DNA of 64,000 bases, taken from VAZQ01 sp036557705. Lineage in GTDB: Bacteria > Pseudomonadota > Alphaproteobacteria > Rhizobiales > Xanthobacteraceae. The notes beneath the pieces were generated by a model that was given only the letters and a program-made list of their open reading frames with translations, did no database searches and was not told the DNA's origin. Position 1 is the stretch's first letter; every line of letters starts with the position of its first letter. Positions 17,538-26,653 of the stretch are shown here, piece after piece. Position numbers and translations under genes: made by a program. The DNA is taken from the NCBI GenBank assembly GCA_036557705.1, contig DATBHB010000192.1:37052-101051 (forward strand), in the 5' to 3' direction.

Positions 17538-18163
17538 GCCGCAGCCTCCCCCGGCCGGCGCGGCAGGCCGGTGCCGATCATCGAGTCGCGGGTGACAAGG
17601 GGGGCGAGTCTCTCTTCGCTCCAGCCCTCGGTCCCGTCGGGCCGCATCGGCAGGACGATGAAGCGGGTCTCTGCGGTCGAATCCCAGACCCGGATATCGG
17701 TCGTGGCGGGAAGCGTCACGCCGAAATCGGCGAGCACGCCGCGCGGATCGATCACCGCCCGCGACCGATACGGCGCCGATTTGTACCAGGTCGGCGGCAA
17801 CCCGAGCACTTCCCAGGGATAGCAGGAGCAGAGCGTGCACACGATCATGTTGTGGACGCGCGGAGTATTTTCGACGGCGACGAGGTGAGCGCCGACTCGG
17901 CTGACGAACCCTATCGAGGAAACCGCGGCGCTTGCGTCTTCGAGCAGGCGGCGCTTGAAATCCGGATCCGCCCAGGCCCTGGCGACCACCCTGGCGCCGT
18001 TGTGGGGGCCGATCTTCGTCTCGAAGGCTTCGATGATGGCGTCGAGCGCCGCCGGATCGACATAACCCTTCTCGGTCAGGATGCTCTCGAGCGCGCGCAC
18101 CCGCAGCTGCGCCTCGGAGATTTCCGAACCGTGTTCGTGTTCGTGCTGATGGACATCATTCAT
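17534..18163 (-). CDS. nthA: Nitrile hydratase alpha subunit, cobalt type
   Basis: The 209-residue protein carries the metal-binding claw C-T-L-C-S-C (Cys109, Cys112, Cys114) in VHNMIVCTLCSCYPWEVLGL. Thr in the second position is typical of cobalt enzymes, whereas iron enzymes have Ser. Other family blocks are LTEKGYVDPAALDAIIE, the Trp/Asp-rich ARAWADPDFKRRLL, and PPTWYKSAPYRSRAVIDPRG. The N-terminus is His-rich (NDVHQHEHEHG), which could help acquire metal. Together with the beta subunit it forms the enzyme converting R-CN to R-CONH2. An amide product could feed an amidase such as the one at 36709, but this link is only inferred. Confidence 0.95.
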   Translation of the reverse strand: MNDVHQHEHEHGSEISEAQLRVRALESILTEKGYVDPAALDAIIEAFETKIGPHNGARVVARAWADPDFKRRLLEDASAAVSSIGFVSRVGAHLVAVENTPRVHNMIVCTLCSCYPWEVLGLPPTWYKSAPYRSRAVIDPRGVLADFGVTLPATTDIRVWDSTAETRFIVLPMRPDGTEGWSEERLAPLVTRDSMIGTGLPRRPGEAAA

Positions 18164-18452
18164 GGCAGCAACCAGAGCTATAATGCTCGGATATGGTGGC
18201 GTATCCGCCCGCCTGTTGCAAGCGACCGGAGCCCGGCGGCGGCTCCGATCCGGGCACGTCCGCTGGGCGAGGTCGCCCACCGCACCATCGGTCGGCTGCT
18301 CGTCATGCACGCCGCATGGCTGATCGACGCGAGCGACCGCTCCCGCGAGGTTTTAAATAAACCCATCTCTCGGCAACGATGCAGTTGCGATACCTCCTCC
18401 ATGGCACGAAATCTTCTTCGTCCAATCCACGTTCGGGCAAGCATTGCACGGC
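18164..18452. other. Intergenic region upstream of nitrile hydratase, no gene seen
   Basis: About 290 bp with no convincing open frame on either strand. It must contain the promoter of the nitrile hydratase genes (leftward). Its right edge carries the operator-like palindrome of the HigBA module. Confidence 0.5.
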
Positions 18453-18470
18453 TGTAAACTATGGTTTACA
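18453..18470. promoter_or_regulatory. Operator-like inverted repeat upstream of the HigBA module
   Basis: TGTAAAC-TATG-GTTTACA has perfect 7-bp arms around a 4-bp centre and ends 16 bp before the toxin start codon. An HTH antitoxin dimer would be expected to bind such a site and repress the operon. Confidence 0.7.
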
Positions 18471-18486
18471 CTGTCGCACGGTTAAA

Positions 18487-18789
18487 GTGCGCCGAACGGC
18501 TGAATTCGATAACTGGCTGCGTCGGCTGCGCGATGAAAGAGCCAAGGCTCGCATCGCCTCGCGGATACAGCGCATCGCGTTTGGCAACCTGGGAGATTGC
18601 AAGAGCCTTGGTGGCGGGTTGACGGAAATGCGAGTGGACTATGGCCCCGGCTACCGCATTTATTTCATCGAGCAGGGGCCGGATGTTGTGATCCTCCTTT
18701 GCGGCGGCGACAAGCGCCAGCAACAGCGGGACATAAGGCGAGCGCGAGAATTGACGAGACAAAACGATGACCAAGACAGCACCCTTTGA
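18487..18789 (+). CDS. HigB/RelE-superfamily toxin
   Basis: The 100-residue basic protein has the Gp49/HigB-like pattern: RRTAEFDNWLRRLRDERAKA near the start, then IASRIQRIAFGNLGDCK, GGLTEMRVDYGPGYRIYFIE and ILLCGGDKRQQQRDI. These toxins are ribosome-dependent mRNA interferases. The GTG at 18487 was chosen because it gives the usual length and lies just after the operator palindrome. An in-frame ATG 108 bp upstream would run through that operator. The gene overlaps the antitoxin by 23 bp, with toxin first, as in higBA. Confidence 0.85.
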   Translation: MRRTAEFDNWLRRLRDERAKARIASRIQRIAFGNLGDCKSLGGGLTEMRVDYGPGYRIYFIEQGPDVVILLCGGDKRQQQRDIRRARELTRQNDDQDSTL

Positions 18790-19099
18790 CGCGGCTGCTT
18801 ATCTGAAGACTGCAACCGCCCGTGCCGAATACATTACGGCGGCCTTGGAAACGAACGATCCCGCTTTCATCCGAGATGCTGTTGGAGTGGTCGCTCGGTC
18901 AATCGGCATGAGCAAAGTTGCCAAGCAAGCAGGTGTAACCCGCGAGGGCTTATACAAGGCTCTTGGTCCGTCCGGTAATCCTGAGTTTGGAACGGTCATT
19001 GGCCTGATGCCCGCATTGCAGCTTAAATTGTCCGCGCGTCCAGTGCAGGCAAAATCTCGTACGAAGCGGGTTGCGCATAAGCGCGCTCGCCGTCAGTAG
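18767..19099 (+). CDS. HigA-like helix-turn-helix antitoxin
   Basis: The 110-residue protein starts with the addiction-module signature FDAAAYLKTATARAEYITAA and has an HTH in IGMSKVAKQAGVTREGLYKA with LGPSGNPEFGTVIGLMPALQL. It should neutralise the HigB-like toxin encoded just upstream and repress the operon through the palindrome at 18453. The C-terminal 25 residues are very basic (KSRTKRVAHKRARR). The stop TAG lies inside a dispersed palindromic repeat, so the last codons may have been altered by repeat insertion. Confidence 0.88.
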   Translation: MTKTAPFDAAAYLKTATARAEYITAALETNDPAFIRDAVGVVARSIGMSKVAKQAGVTREGLYKALGPSGNPEFGTVIGLMPALQLKLSARPVQAKSRTKRVAHKRARRQ

Positions 19100-19123
19100 G
19101 GCGGGTTTTAAACCCGCGCCCCT
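19094..19123. repeat. Palindromic repeat at the 3' end of the antitoxin gene
   Basis: GTAGGGCGGGTTT pairs with AAACCCGCGCCCCTAC with a small bulge. It is a close relative of 35830-35858. The TAG of its first bases is the antitoxin stop codon. Confidence 0.75.
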
Positions 19124-19315
19124 ACATGCCTCCTAATCCGTGCGCTGCCTCGCGAAAGAGGGTCTCTGGACACCTGCGGAGCTCCCTTCCGGTCATAAAC
19201 GACGAGCCCAATCGGTCTCCAGCCCGAGCTTATGTCCGTTGTTCTCCTGGAAGCTACCACAAACGTCGAGGCGCGATGGGGTAACTCCCGCAATATGTCG
19301 AGACTGGAATTCCGG

Positions 19316-19390
19316 CGTGGGCAATAGCGCGCACGAGCATTCACCGCCGGAGCTCCTAAGTCAGCGTAGCGCGCTTTTGCCCACGCTACG
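19316..19390. repeat. Dispersed palindromic repeat overlapping the MFS stop codon
   Basis: GCGTGGGCAATAGCGCGC and AGCGCGCTTTTGCCCACGCTA are the arms. Read on the minus strand, the repeat's GTAGCGTGGGC supplies the TAG stop of the MFS gene. The bases from 19124 to 19315 hold no gene I can support. Confidence 0.7.
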
Positions 19391-20849
19391 CGATGCTCTC
19401 CCGCAGCGGCGTTTCCTCGACCCGCACAAGCGCCGTAAAGGCGACAGCGAGGCAGGCGGCCACGATAAAAAAGGCGCCGCCAAACGCTGCCGCCGCTGCT
19501 TCGGCAGCAGGCGACAGCGCGCCGCCAAATTGCCCGGGCCCGGCCGGCTCGATCGCGGACATGCTGCCCAGAATTACGCTGCCAAGGAGAGCAATCAGCA
19601 TCGTGGCAAACAGGTTGCGGGAAAAATTCATGGTCCCAACCGCGATCCCGAGCTGGTGCGGCATGACTGCATTCTGCAGGACCACTGTGGTGAGCGACGG
19701 CGTCGGCCCGAAACCGATTCCGATCAAAAACAGGATCGCTTCGAACCACCATATCGTCATGCGCTCGGCCCAGAATGCCAGCGCCGCGACTGAGGCGACC
19801 GCAATCACCAGCATGCAAATCGGCAGCAGCTTATAGTGCCGCACGCGCCCCAGTACCTGGCCGGCAAGCCCGGCGCTGGTATTGAGGCTGACCATCAAGA
19901 TCATCAGGCTCAGTCCCGCATCCGTAGGCGAGAGTCCGATCACGCTCTGCAAATACATCGGCAGAAAAATGTTGAGAGCGACGATCGAGCCCCAGCCGAA
20001 CCCATTGGCAATGACGGCCCAGCGCACGATCGGATTGATGAGGATTGCGATCGGGATCAGCGGCTCCGGAGCGGTGAGGAGCCGCAGCACGAACGCCGCG
20101 CCGACGGCGAGCGCAATCGCAAACAGAACAAGGATAGGCGGCGAGAACCATGGATAGCTCCTGCCGCCGAGATTGAGCGCCAGCATGAACGAGACGCTTG
20201 CGGTGATGATTGCCAGCGCACCCAGAATGTCGAGCCGGTGCGGGCGCTCGTGCCGGGGGAGCCGGCGAAGCAAGGAAGTTGTCACCGCAGCCGCCACGAG
20301 CCCGAGCGGGATGTTGAGCCAGAAAATCGCCGACCAGTGCAAATGCTGTGCAAGGAAGCCGCCAAGCGCCGGCCCGCAGGCGCCAGCCGTCGTGTAGCAG
20401 ATCGAGAAATAGGCGTAATAGCGCCCGCGTTCCTTGGGCGCTGCCGCATCGCCGAGGATGACAACCGAGACCGAGGATAGGCCGGCGCCGCCGATCCCCT
20501 GCACGGCGCGGCCGACGATCAGCACGATGATCGAGGGCGCCAGCGCGCAAATAAGAGACCCGGCCATGTGCGCCGCAATCGCGATGCGCAGCGCCAACCG
20601 GCGCCCATGGATGTCGGCGATCTTACCGTAGAGCGGTATGCCGGCGGTCGCCGCCAGCAGATAGATCGTAATCAGCCAGGGCAGGCCTGCCGCGTCATCG
20701 AAGCCGCGCCCGATGGTCGGGAGCGCGCTGGCGAGGATCGTGTTGTCGAGCGATCCCATGAATACCGGGAGAAGGCAGCCGACAATGACGAGGCGAGTGT
20801 CCCGAAGACTGAGCGCCGTCGTCGCGCGCGGCTGACCTGGAGCGTGCAT
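19386..20849 (-). CDS. MFS drug/solute transporter, 14-helix DHA2 (EmrB/QacA) type
   Basis: The 487-residue membrane protein has about 14 hydrophobic helices. It carries the DHA2 signatures LDNTILASALPTIG in helix 1, the motif-A loop GKIADIHGRRLAL between helices 2 and 3, GRAVQGIGGAGL, and the motif-C-like CYTTAGACGPALGG in helix 5, which marks antiporters. Such proteins export drugs or metabolites using the proton gradient. No MFP (EmrA-like) partner or TetR regulator is adjacent, so the substrate is open. It is transcribed divergently from the indolepyruvate oxidoreductase gene, with 241 bp between them holding both promoters. Confidence 0.93.
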   Translation of the reverse strand: MHAPGQPRATTALSLRDTRLVIVGCLLPVFMGSLDNTILASALPTIGRGFDDAAGLPWLITIYLLAATAGIPLYGKIADIHGRRLALRIAIAAHMAGSLICALAPSIIVLIVGRAVQGIGGAGLSSVSVVILGDAAAPKERGRYYAYFSICYTTAGACGPALGGFLAQHLHWSAIFWLNIPLGLVAAAVTTSLLRRLPRHERPHRLDILGALAIITASVSFMLALNLGGRSYPWFSPPILVLFAIALAVGAAFVLRLLTAPEPLIPIAILINPIVRWAVIANGFGWGSIVALNIFLPMYLQSVIGLSPTDAGLSLMILMVSLNTSAGLAGQVLGRVRHYKLLPICMLVIAVASVAALAFWAERMTIWWFEAILFLIGIGFGPTPSLTTVVLQNAVMPHQLGIAVGTMNFSRNLFATMLIALLGSVILGSMSAIEPAGPGQFGGALSPAAEAAAAAFGGAFFIVAACLAVAFTALVRVEETPLRESIA

Positions 20850-21090
20850 CTGTGCCGGTTCGTCCCTCGCGCTTCCCTTCTAGGTGACGCACCGGCATTC
20901 GGCCAGCTTCGCCCCGGCATCGGACCGATGCCGCCCGCGCATGCGGCAGTGCAACTAAAGCAGTCGCCTGTTGTGAGCATCTGTCACAGACCAATTGCTG
21001 CTCGCCTTCTCGCGCCCTATGTCTCACAGGCCCGGCTTGGCTGGCGCAACGGCGCCGCGCCGCCGGAAAGCTGGCCGCGGAGGTCCCCGC

Positions 21091-24000
21091 ATGGCGCTCG
21101 CCGACGTCACCCTCGACGACAAGTACGATCTGAGCAAAAGCCGCATCTTTGCCACCGGCTATCAGGCGCTGGTGCGGCTGTGCCTGATGCAGAAGGAAAG
21201 GGACCGGCGCGCCGGGCTCAATACCGCCGGATACGTCACCGGCTATCGCGGCTCGCCGCTCGGCGGCCTCGACCAGCAGTTCGTGCGCGCCAAGCGCTGG
21301 CTCGACAATTACGATATTGTGTTCCAGCCCGGGCTCAACGAGGACCTTGCGGCGACTGCGCTGTGGGGCAGCCAACAGGCCGAACTGCGCGGCGAAGGAA
21401 GGTTCGATGGGGTCTTCGGCCTCTGGTACGGGAAGGGACCCGGAGTCGATCGGTGCGGCGACGTTTTCCGTCACGCCAATTTCGCCGGCACTTCCCGGTA
21501 TGGCGGCGTGCTCGCCCTGATGGGCGACGACCACACTGCCGAATCGTCCACCACGGCGCATCAGTCGGAATATCATTTCGTCGACGTGATGATTCCGATC
21601 CTCAATCCGGCCGGGGTGCAGGAATTTCTCGATTACGGGCTCTACGGCTGGGCAATGTCGCGCTACTGCGGCGCCTGGGTCGCGCTCAAATGCATGCACG
21701 AGACGGTCGAATCGACCGCAGTGGTCGACGGCGGTATCGACCGCGTAAAGATCGTCGTTCCTGAAAACGGCTTCGATCTCGGCGGCCGCATCTTCCGCAT
21801 GCCCGAAGGCGGCCTCAATATCCGGCTCAATGACAGCATTCTGGGCATGGAGGCGCGCCTGCACGATTACAAGCGCGACGCGATGCTCGCATTCGTACGC
21901 GCCAATAACCTCAACCGCTACATCACCAGCGGCGGCCGCAATCCGAAGATCGGCATCATCACGACGGGCAAGAGCTATCTCGACGTGCGCCAGGCCTTGG
22001 ACGAGCTGTCGATCGACGAGGCCAAGTGCAATGAATTGGGAATCCGGCTCTACAAGGTCGCGTGCCCCTGGCCGCTGTCGCAGCGCGAGCTGAAGGAATT
22101 TTCCGACGGCCTCGATCTCGTCATCGTGGTCGAAGAGAAACGCTCGCTCATCGAGGTGCAGGTACGCGAAGAGCTTTACGGCACCGCGAAGCAGCCGACC
22201 TGCATCGGCAAGAAGGATGAGAAAGGCAACTGGCTGTTTCCGGTCAAAGGCGCGCTCGATCCCAACGACATTGCGATCTGCATCGGCGAACGTATCCTCC
22301 AGCGCGGCCACAACGATCAGATCGCCGCCGAAGTGACGCGATTGAAGGAGGCGCAGCGCGCGCTCGCCGAAATCGAGGAGGTCGCGCAGCGCACGCCCTA
22401 TTTCTGCTCCGGCTGCCCGCACAACACCTCGACCGTCGTGCCGGAAGGCATGCGCGCCTATGCCGGAATCGGCTGCCACTACATGGCGCAATGGATGGAC
22501 CGGCGCACGTCGGGCTTCACTCAGATGGGCGGCGAGGGGGCGAACTGGATCGGCGAGGCGCCGTTCTCGAAACGCCGCCACGTATTTCAGAATATCGGCG
22601 ACGGCACCTACAATCACTCCGGCTACCTCGCGATCCGGGCCGCCATCGCCGCCGGCACCGACATTACCTACAAGGTCCTGTTCAACGATGCGGTCGCCAT
22701 GACCGGCGGCCAGCCGAACGACGGCGGGCTCACCGTGCCCCAGATCGCGCGCCAGGTTGCGGCCGAAGGCGTCAAACGCGTCGTCGTAGTAACGGATGAG
22801 CCGAGCAAATATCCGAGGAACACCGGCTGGCCGTCAGGTTTGAAAATTTATCAGCGCGATGAGCTCAATGTCGTCCAGACTGAGCTTGCCGGAATTCCAG
22901 GCTGCACCGTTCTGATCTACGACCAGACCTGCGCGGCCGAGAAGCGGCGGCGGCGCAAGCGCGGCACCTATCCGGATCCCGACAAGCGCGTGTTCATCAA
23001 CGAACTTGTCTGCGAAGGCTGCGGTGACTGCGGCGTCGTCTCGAACTGCGTTTCGGTGCAGCCGCTGGAGACCGAGTTCGGCCGCAAGCGCACCATCGAC
23101 CAGACGAGCTGCAACAAGGATTTCTCCTGCCTCAAGGGCTTTTGTCCCTCGTTTGTCACAGTGCATGGGGCGAAGCTGAACCTGAGCCGGGAAGGCGCGA
23201 AAGCGCCGCCGGTCGAGGTCATTCCGGCGCTTCCGCAGCCGTCGCTGCCGGCCATCGCGGGCACCTATGACATCATCGTCACCGGCATTGGCGGCACCGG
23301 CGTTGTGACCATCGGCGGCATTCTCGGCATGGCAGCCCATCTGGAAGGCAAGGGCGTCGGCATCATCGACATGGCCGGCCTCGCCCAGAAGGGCGGCGCT
23401 GTCTACAGCCACATGCGCATCGCCAACAAGCCGGAGGACATCCACGCGATCCGGGTCGCCGCAGACAGCGCCGAGCTGGTGCTGGGCGGCGACATCGTGG
23501 TTGCGGGCGGCCGAAAGGTGCTCGCCGCTGCAAAGCGCGGCCGCACCGACATGGTGATCAACGTCGCCGAGTTTCTGCCCGGCGAGTTCACCCGCAATGC
23601 CGATTATTCATTGCCGGCCGAGCGGCTCAAGCGTGCGATTGCGGCTGCAGCCGGGGCCGCCAAATGCCGCTACGTCGATGCGACGCGGCTGGCGACTGCG
23701 CTCCTTGGCAATTCTATCTCGGCGAACGTGTTCCTCGTCGGCTATGCCTATCAGATCGGCACCTTGCCGCTCTCTGCCGAAGCCATCGAGCGGGCGATCG
23801 AGCTAAACGGCGAGGCGGTGGCGATGAACCAAACGGCATTTCGCTTCGGCCGCTATGCGGCGCTCGATCTGGCCGCGGTCGAAGCGCTCGCCTCACCGAA
23901 GAAACCCGACGAGCCGCGGCGCCTCTCGCAATCGCTCGACGAAATTGTCGCGCGCCGCATGGCTTTCCTCACCGACTACCAGAATGCCGCCTATGCCGAG

Positions 24001-24597
24001 CGCTATCGCGCTCTCGTCGACAAAGCCAAAGCCGTGGAGGCGCTGCGCGCTCCCGGCAAGCAAGGTCTCGCCGAGGCGGTGGCGCGCTATCTGTTCAAGC
24101 TAATGGCCTACAAGGACGAGTACGAAGTCGCGCGGCTCTTTGCCGGCGAGGCCTTTGCCAAGCAGGTGCAGGCGACGTTCGGGGACCGCAATCTGCGCTT
24201 CGAATTTGCGCTCGCGCCGCCGCTGCTGGCGCCGAAGGACAAGCGCACCGGTGCGCCGAGAAAACTTTCCTTCGGTCCCTGGATGATGAGGGTATTCCGC
24301 GTGCTGGCGAAGCTCAAATTCCTGCGCGGCACCGCGCTAGACCCATTCGCTTACAGCGCCGAGCGGCACACTGAGCGGGCGCTGATCGCGGAATACGAGG
24401 CAGTGCTCGCCGAGATTTTTGCGCGCCTCGATGCCGAGAACCACGCGGTCGCGGTGGCGCTGGCATCGATCCCGGAGAAAATCCGTGGCTTCGGGCACGT
24501 CAAGACCCGGCACCTTGTTGCCGCCAAAGCCGAGGAGGCCGCATTACTGGAGCGCTTGCGTTCCGGGGGGCCGCAATACCTCAAGGCCGCGGAGTAG
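21091..24597 (+). CDS. Indolepyruvate ferredoxin oxidoreductase, single-chain
   Basis: The 1168-residue protein joins the parts that archaea split into IorA and IorB. The N-terminal pyrimidine/TPP region begins LADVTLDDKYDLSKSRIFATG, with GYVTGYRGSPLGGLDQQ. The TPP-binding middle includes FCSGCPHNTSTVVPEGMRA and NIGDGTYNHSGYLAI. A cysteine cluster follows (CEGCGDCGVVSNCVSVQP, then CNKDFSCLKGFCPSF). The gamma-like domain includes GIGGTGVVTIGGILG and AGLAQKGGAVYSHMR. It decarboxylates aryl 2-oxoacids to acyl-CoA, reducing ferredoxin. ATG 21091 follows GGAGG and matches the conserved N-terminus. It may be co-transcribed with the Bug-type gene 10 bp downstream. Confidence 0.95.
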   Translation: MALADVTLDDKYDLSKSRIFATGYQALVRLCLMQKERDRRAGLNTAGYVTGYRGSPLGGLDQQFVRAKRWLDNYDIVFQPGLNEDLAATALWGSQQAELRGEGRFDGVFGLWYGKGPGVDRCGDVFRHANFAGTSRYGGVLALMGDDHTAESSTTAHQSEYHFVDVMIPILNPAGVQEFLDYGLYGWAMSRYCGAWVALKCMHETVESTAVVDGGIDRVKIVVPENGFDLGGRIFRMPEGGLNIRLNDSILGMEARLHDYKRDAMLAFVRANNLNRYITSGGRNPKIGIITTGKSYLDVRQALDELSIDEAKCNELGIRLYKVACPWPLSQRELKEFSDGLDLVIVVEEKRSLIEVQVREELYGTAKQPTCIGKKDEKGNWLFPVKGALDPNDIAICIGERILQRGHNDQIAAEVTRLKEAQRALAEIEEVAQRTPYFCSGCPHNTSTVVPEGMRAYAGIGCHYMAQWMDRRTSGFTQMGGEGANWIGEAPFSKRRHVFQNIGDGTYNHSGYLAIRAAIAAGTDITYKVLFNDAVAMTGGQPNDGGLTVPQIARQVAAEGVKRVVVVTDEPSKYPRNTGWPSGLKIYQRDELNVVQTELAGIPGCTVLIYDQTCAAEKRRRRKRGTYPDPDKRVFINELVCEGCGDCGVVSNCVSVQPLETEFGRKRTIDQTSCNKDFSCLKGFCPSFVTVHGAKLNLSREGAKAPPVEVIPALPQPSLPAIAGTYDIIVTGIGGTGVVTIGGILGMAAHLEGKGVGIIDMAGLAQKGGAVYSHMRIANKPEDIHAIRVAADSAELVLGGDIVVAGGRKVLAAAKRGRTDMVINVAEFLPGEFTRNADYSLPAERLKRAIAAAAGAAKCRYVDATRLATALLGNSISANVFLVGYAYQIGTLPLSAEAIERAIELNGEAVAMNQTAFRFGRYAALDLAAVEALASPKKPDEPRRLSQSLDEIVARRMAFLTDYQNAAYAERYRALVDKAKAVEALRAPGKQGLAEAVARYLFKLMAYKDEYEVARLFAGEAFAKQVQATFGDRNLRFEFALAPPLLAPKDKRTGAPRKLSFGPWMMRVFRVLAKLKFLRGTALDPFAYSAERHTERALIAEYEAVLAEIFARLDAENHAVAVALASIPEKIRGFGHVKTRHLVAAKAEEAALLERLRSGGPQYLKAAE

Positions 24598-24607
24598 GGG
24601 CAGTCCC

Positions 24608-25591
24608 ATGAAAAATCTATTCCGCCGCGATCTTCTGCATCTCATGATCAGCGCCGCTGCGCTGCCCGCCGCCTCACGCTTGGCACGGGCGCAAGCCTAT
24701 CCGAGCCGGCCGGTGCGCTTCATCGTCGGGCAGGCGGCCGGCAGTTCGTCCGACATCACGGCGAGGCTGATCGCGCAGTGGCTCTCGCAGCGGCTCGGTC
24801 AGCAGTTCGTCGTTGAGGCCCGGCCGGGCGCGGGCGGCAATATCGCGACCGAAGCGGTCGCGCGCTCCCCGGCCGACGGTTACATGCTGCTCCTGGTGAA
24901 TGCCCAGAACACGATCAACACCGCGCTCTATGAGAAGCTCGATTACGATTTCGTCCGCGATATTGCGCCCGTGGCGCTGATCGAGCGCGTTCCCCTGGTG
25001 ATGGAAGTAACGCCTGCCCTGCCGGTAAGGACGGTTCCGGAATTCATCGCCTATGCCAAGGCGCATCCGGGCAAGATCAACATGGCATCGGCCGGAATCG
25101 GCGGCCCGCAGCATGTCGCCGGCGAAATGTTCAAGTCGATGGCCGGTGTGAACATGATCCATGTGCCGTATCGCGGCACAACGCCCGCGGTAACCGACCT
25201 CTTGGCCGGGCAGGTGCAGGTGATGTTCGACGTGACGCCGACCGCGCTGCCGCAGATCAAGGCCGGCAAGCTGCGCGGGCTTGCGGTCACCACCGCACAG
25301 CGTCTTCCCGAACTGCCCGATCTTCCCACCCTCGGGGAATTTCTGAAAGGTTACGAGGCCAGCGCCTGGATCGGCGTCGGCGTTCCCAGCGGCACGCCTG
25401 GCGAGATCGTTGCGCTGCTCAACCGCGAGATCACTGCCGCGCTCCTCGACCAAACCATCAGGCAGCGGCTCAAAGATATCGGCGCCATCGTGGCGGAGCC
25501 GAATACGCCGGCCGAGTTTGCGCAATTCATCGCGGACGATGCCGCGAAATGGGCGAAGGTGATCAAGGGTGCCGGCATCAAGCCCGAGTGA
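24608..25591 (+). CDS. Bug-family (tripartite tricarboxylate transporter) substrate-binding protein
   Basis: The 327-residue periplasmic protein has a signal sequence with a Tat-like start (FRRDLLHLMISAAALPA). It carries Bug-family blocks: AYPSRPVRFIVGQAAGSSSD, QRLGQQFVVEARPGAGGNIA, ADGYMLLLVNAQN, INMASAGIGGPQHVAGEMF, MIHVPYRGTTPAVTDLLAGQ and GAIVAEPNTPAEF. These proteins capture organic acids for TctAB-type carriers. No membrane subunits are encoded in the window. It lies 10 bp after the indolepyruvate oxidoreductase stop, so an aromatic acid ligand is possible but unproven. Confidence 0.93.
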   Translation: MKNLFRRDLLHLMISAAALPAASRLARAQAYPSRPVRFIVGQAAGSSSDITARLIAQWLSQRLGQQFVVEARPGAGGNIATEAVARSPADGYMLLLVNAQNTINTALYEKLDYDFVRDIAPVALIERVPLVMEVTPALPVRTVPEFIAYAKAHPGKINMASAGIGGPQHVAGEMFKSMAGVNMIHVPYRGTTPAVTDLLAGQVQVMFDVTPTALPQIKAGKLRGLAVTTAQRLPELPDLPTLGEFLKGYEASAWIGVGVPSGTPGEIVALLNREITAALLDQTIRQRLKDIGAIVAEPNTPAEFAQFIADDAAKWAKVIKGAGIKPE

Positions 25592-25645
25592 GACCGCCGT
25601 ACTGCGCTTCCGCAATGTGGCCATTCATGGCTGGGCACGTCTTTA

Positions 25646-26485
25646 CTATTTTCCGCCGAGCTGTTTCCCGACGAATGTTCTTATGAATGTGAGCGCGCGA
25701 TCTGCGTGCACCCCGGGCATATTGACAAAGTTATGAGGAGCGCCCGGAAGCAACTCCAGTTGGATTATTCCACCGGCAGTTCGATACGCCTCGGCGAATC
25801 GTTGCTGAATTTCAGGCGAGACGTTCTTGTCCTCGACGACACCATTTGCATCGGCGCTGCCCTGTAGCAGCAGAGCAGGCACAAGCCTTGCGGGCTCGCG
25901 CCGGTCCAGAATCAACTGCGGATTGCCCTCCTGAATGCTTCCTGCCGGCAAGAAATAAATATCCGTGGACCTCACCGGAGCAACATTGCCAAGTTGCTGC
26001 GCATAAGCCCTTCGCGCCAGCGGATCTGAAATGGGGTAGACGAGAATCATGTAGTCAGGGCCGCCACTGGCCGGCGCCTGCCCGGCCAACGGCAGGGCTG
26101 CGTACCGCGGATCGGAAGGGCGCATGCTGTTGAGCAGGACGAGGTGTCCACCACTCGAAGAGCCGAGGGCACCGAGATTATTCGGCGAGGCATTGAAACG
26201 CGCCGCGTTTGCCCGAAGCCAGCGCAGTGCAAAGTTCACGTCGGCGACAGAATCGGGATAATGGTGTTGAGAATTCTGCCGGTAGTCGACTGCCGCAACG
26301 ATGATGCCCATCGCGGCAAGCGCTTTGTCGAAAAGCGCGTGTTCGTCCCGGCGCACGTCCTCACGCGTCCAGGCGCCACCATGCACGTCGAGGATTGCAC
26401 CAGACCAGCTGCTTGTGCGCCGTCGGCCGGCCGGCTGCGAGGCGGACGCGGGTTGGAACATACCTCCTGCCAGCCATGCCGGCAA
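25646..26485 (-). CDS. Alpha/beta hydrolase (BD-FAE/acetyl-esterase type), N-terminus doubtful
   Basis: The recognisable part starts at ILDVHGGAWTREDVRRDE with the HGG oxyanion loop. It continues through VDYRQNSQHHYPDSVADVNF, the nucleophile elbow GSSSGGHLVLL, and the late PALLLQGSADANGVV and LPGAPHNFVN for the acid and His. The fold is that of small secreted or cytoplasmic esterases. Only about 32 residues precede the HGG block, whereas relatives have a longer N-terminal strand region. The only start I see is a TTG, so the 5' end may be truncated or frameshifted around 26400-26500. It is convergent with the Bug gene. Confidence 0.75.
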   Translation of the reverse strand: MPAWLAGGMFQPASASQPAGRRRTSSWSGAILDVHGGAWTREDVRRDEHALFDKALAAMGIIVAAVDYRQNSQHHYPDSVADVNFALRWLRANAARFNASPNNLGALGSSSGGHLVLLNSMRPSDPRYAALPLAGQAPASGGPDYMILVYPISDPLARRAYAQQLGNVAPVRSTDIYFLPAGSIQEGNPQLILDRREPARLVPALLLQGSADANGVVEDKNVSPEIQQRFAEAYRTAGGIIQLELLPGAPHNFVNMPGVHADRALTFIRTFVGKQLGGK

Positions 26486-26653
26486 GCTACGATGTTTCTC
26501 TTACGAAGAAGGATGGATAGCTGCGGACCCGCGCTAATCCTCAGGCATCGGCAATTGTTTACCTGAATAGAAATTTAGACCTGCGGATTAAGAGTCGAGA
26601 AAACCGGGGTTCCGCAAGCTGGATGCATCAGGAACGCGGGACGAGGGCGAGCG

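Noticed and set aside
20695..22617. A 640-codon minus-strand open frame across the MFS start and the indolepyruvate oxidoreductase
   Set aside because: It overlaps two well-supported genes and lacks any domain.
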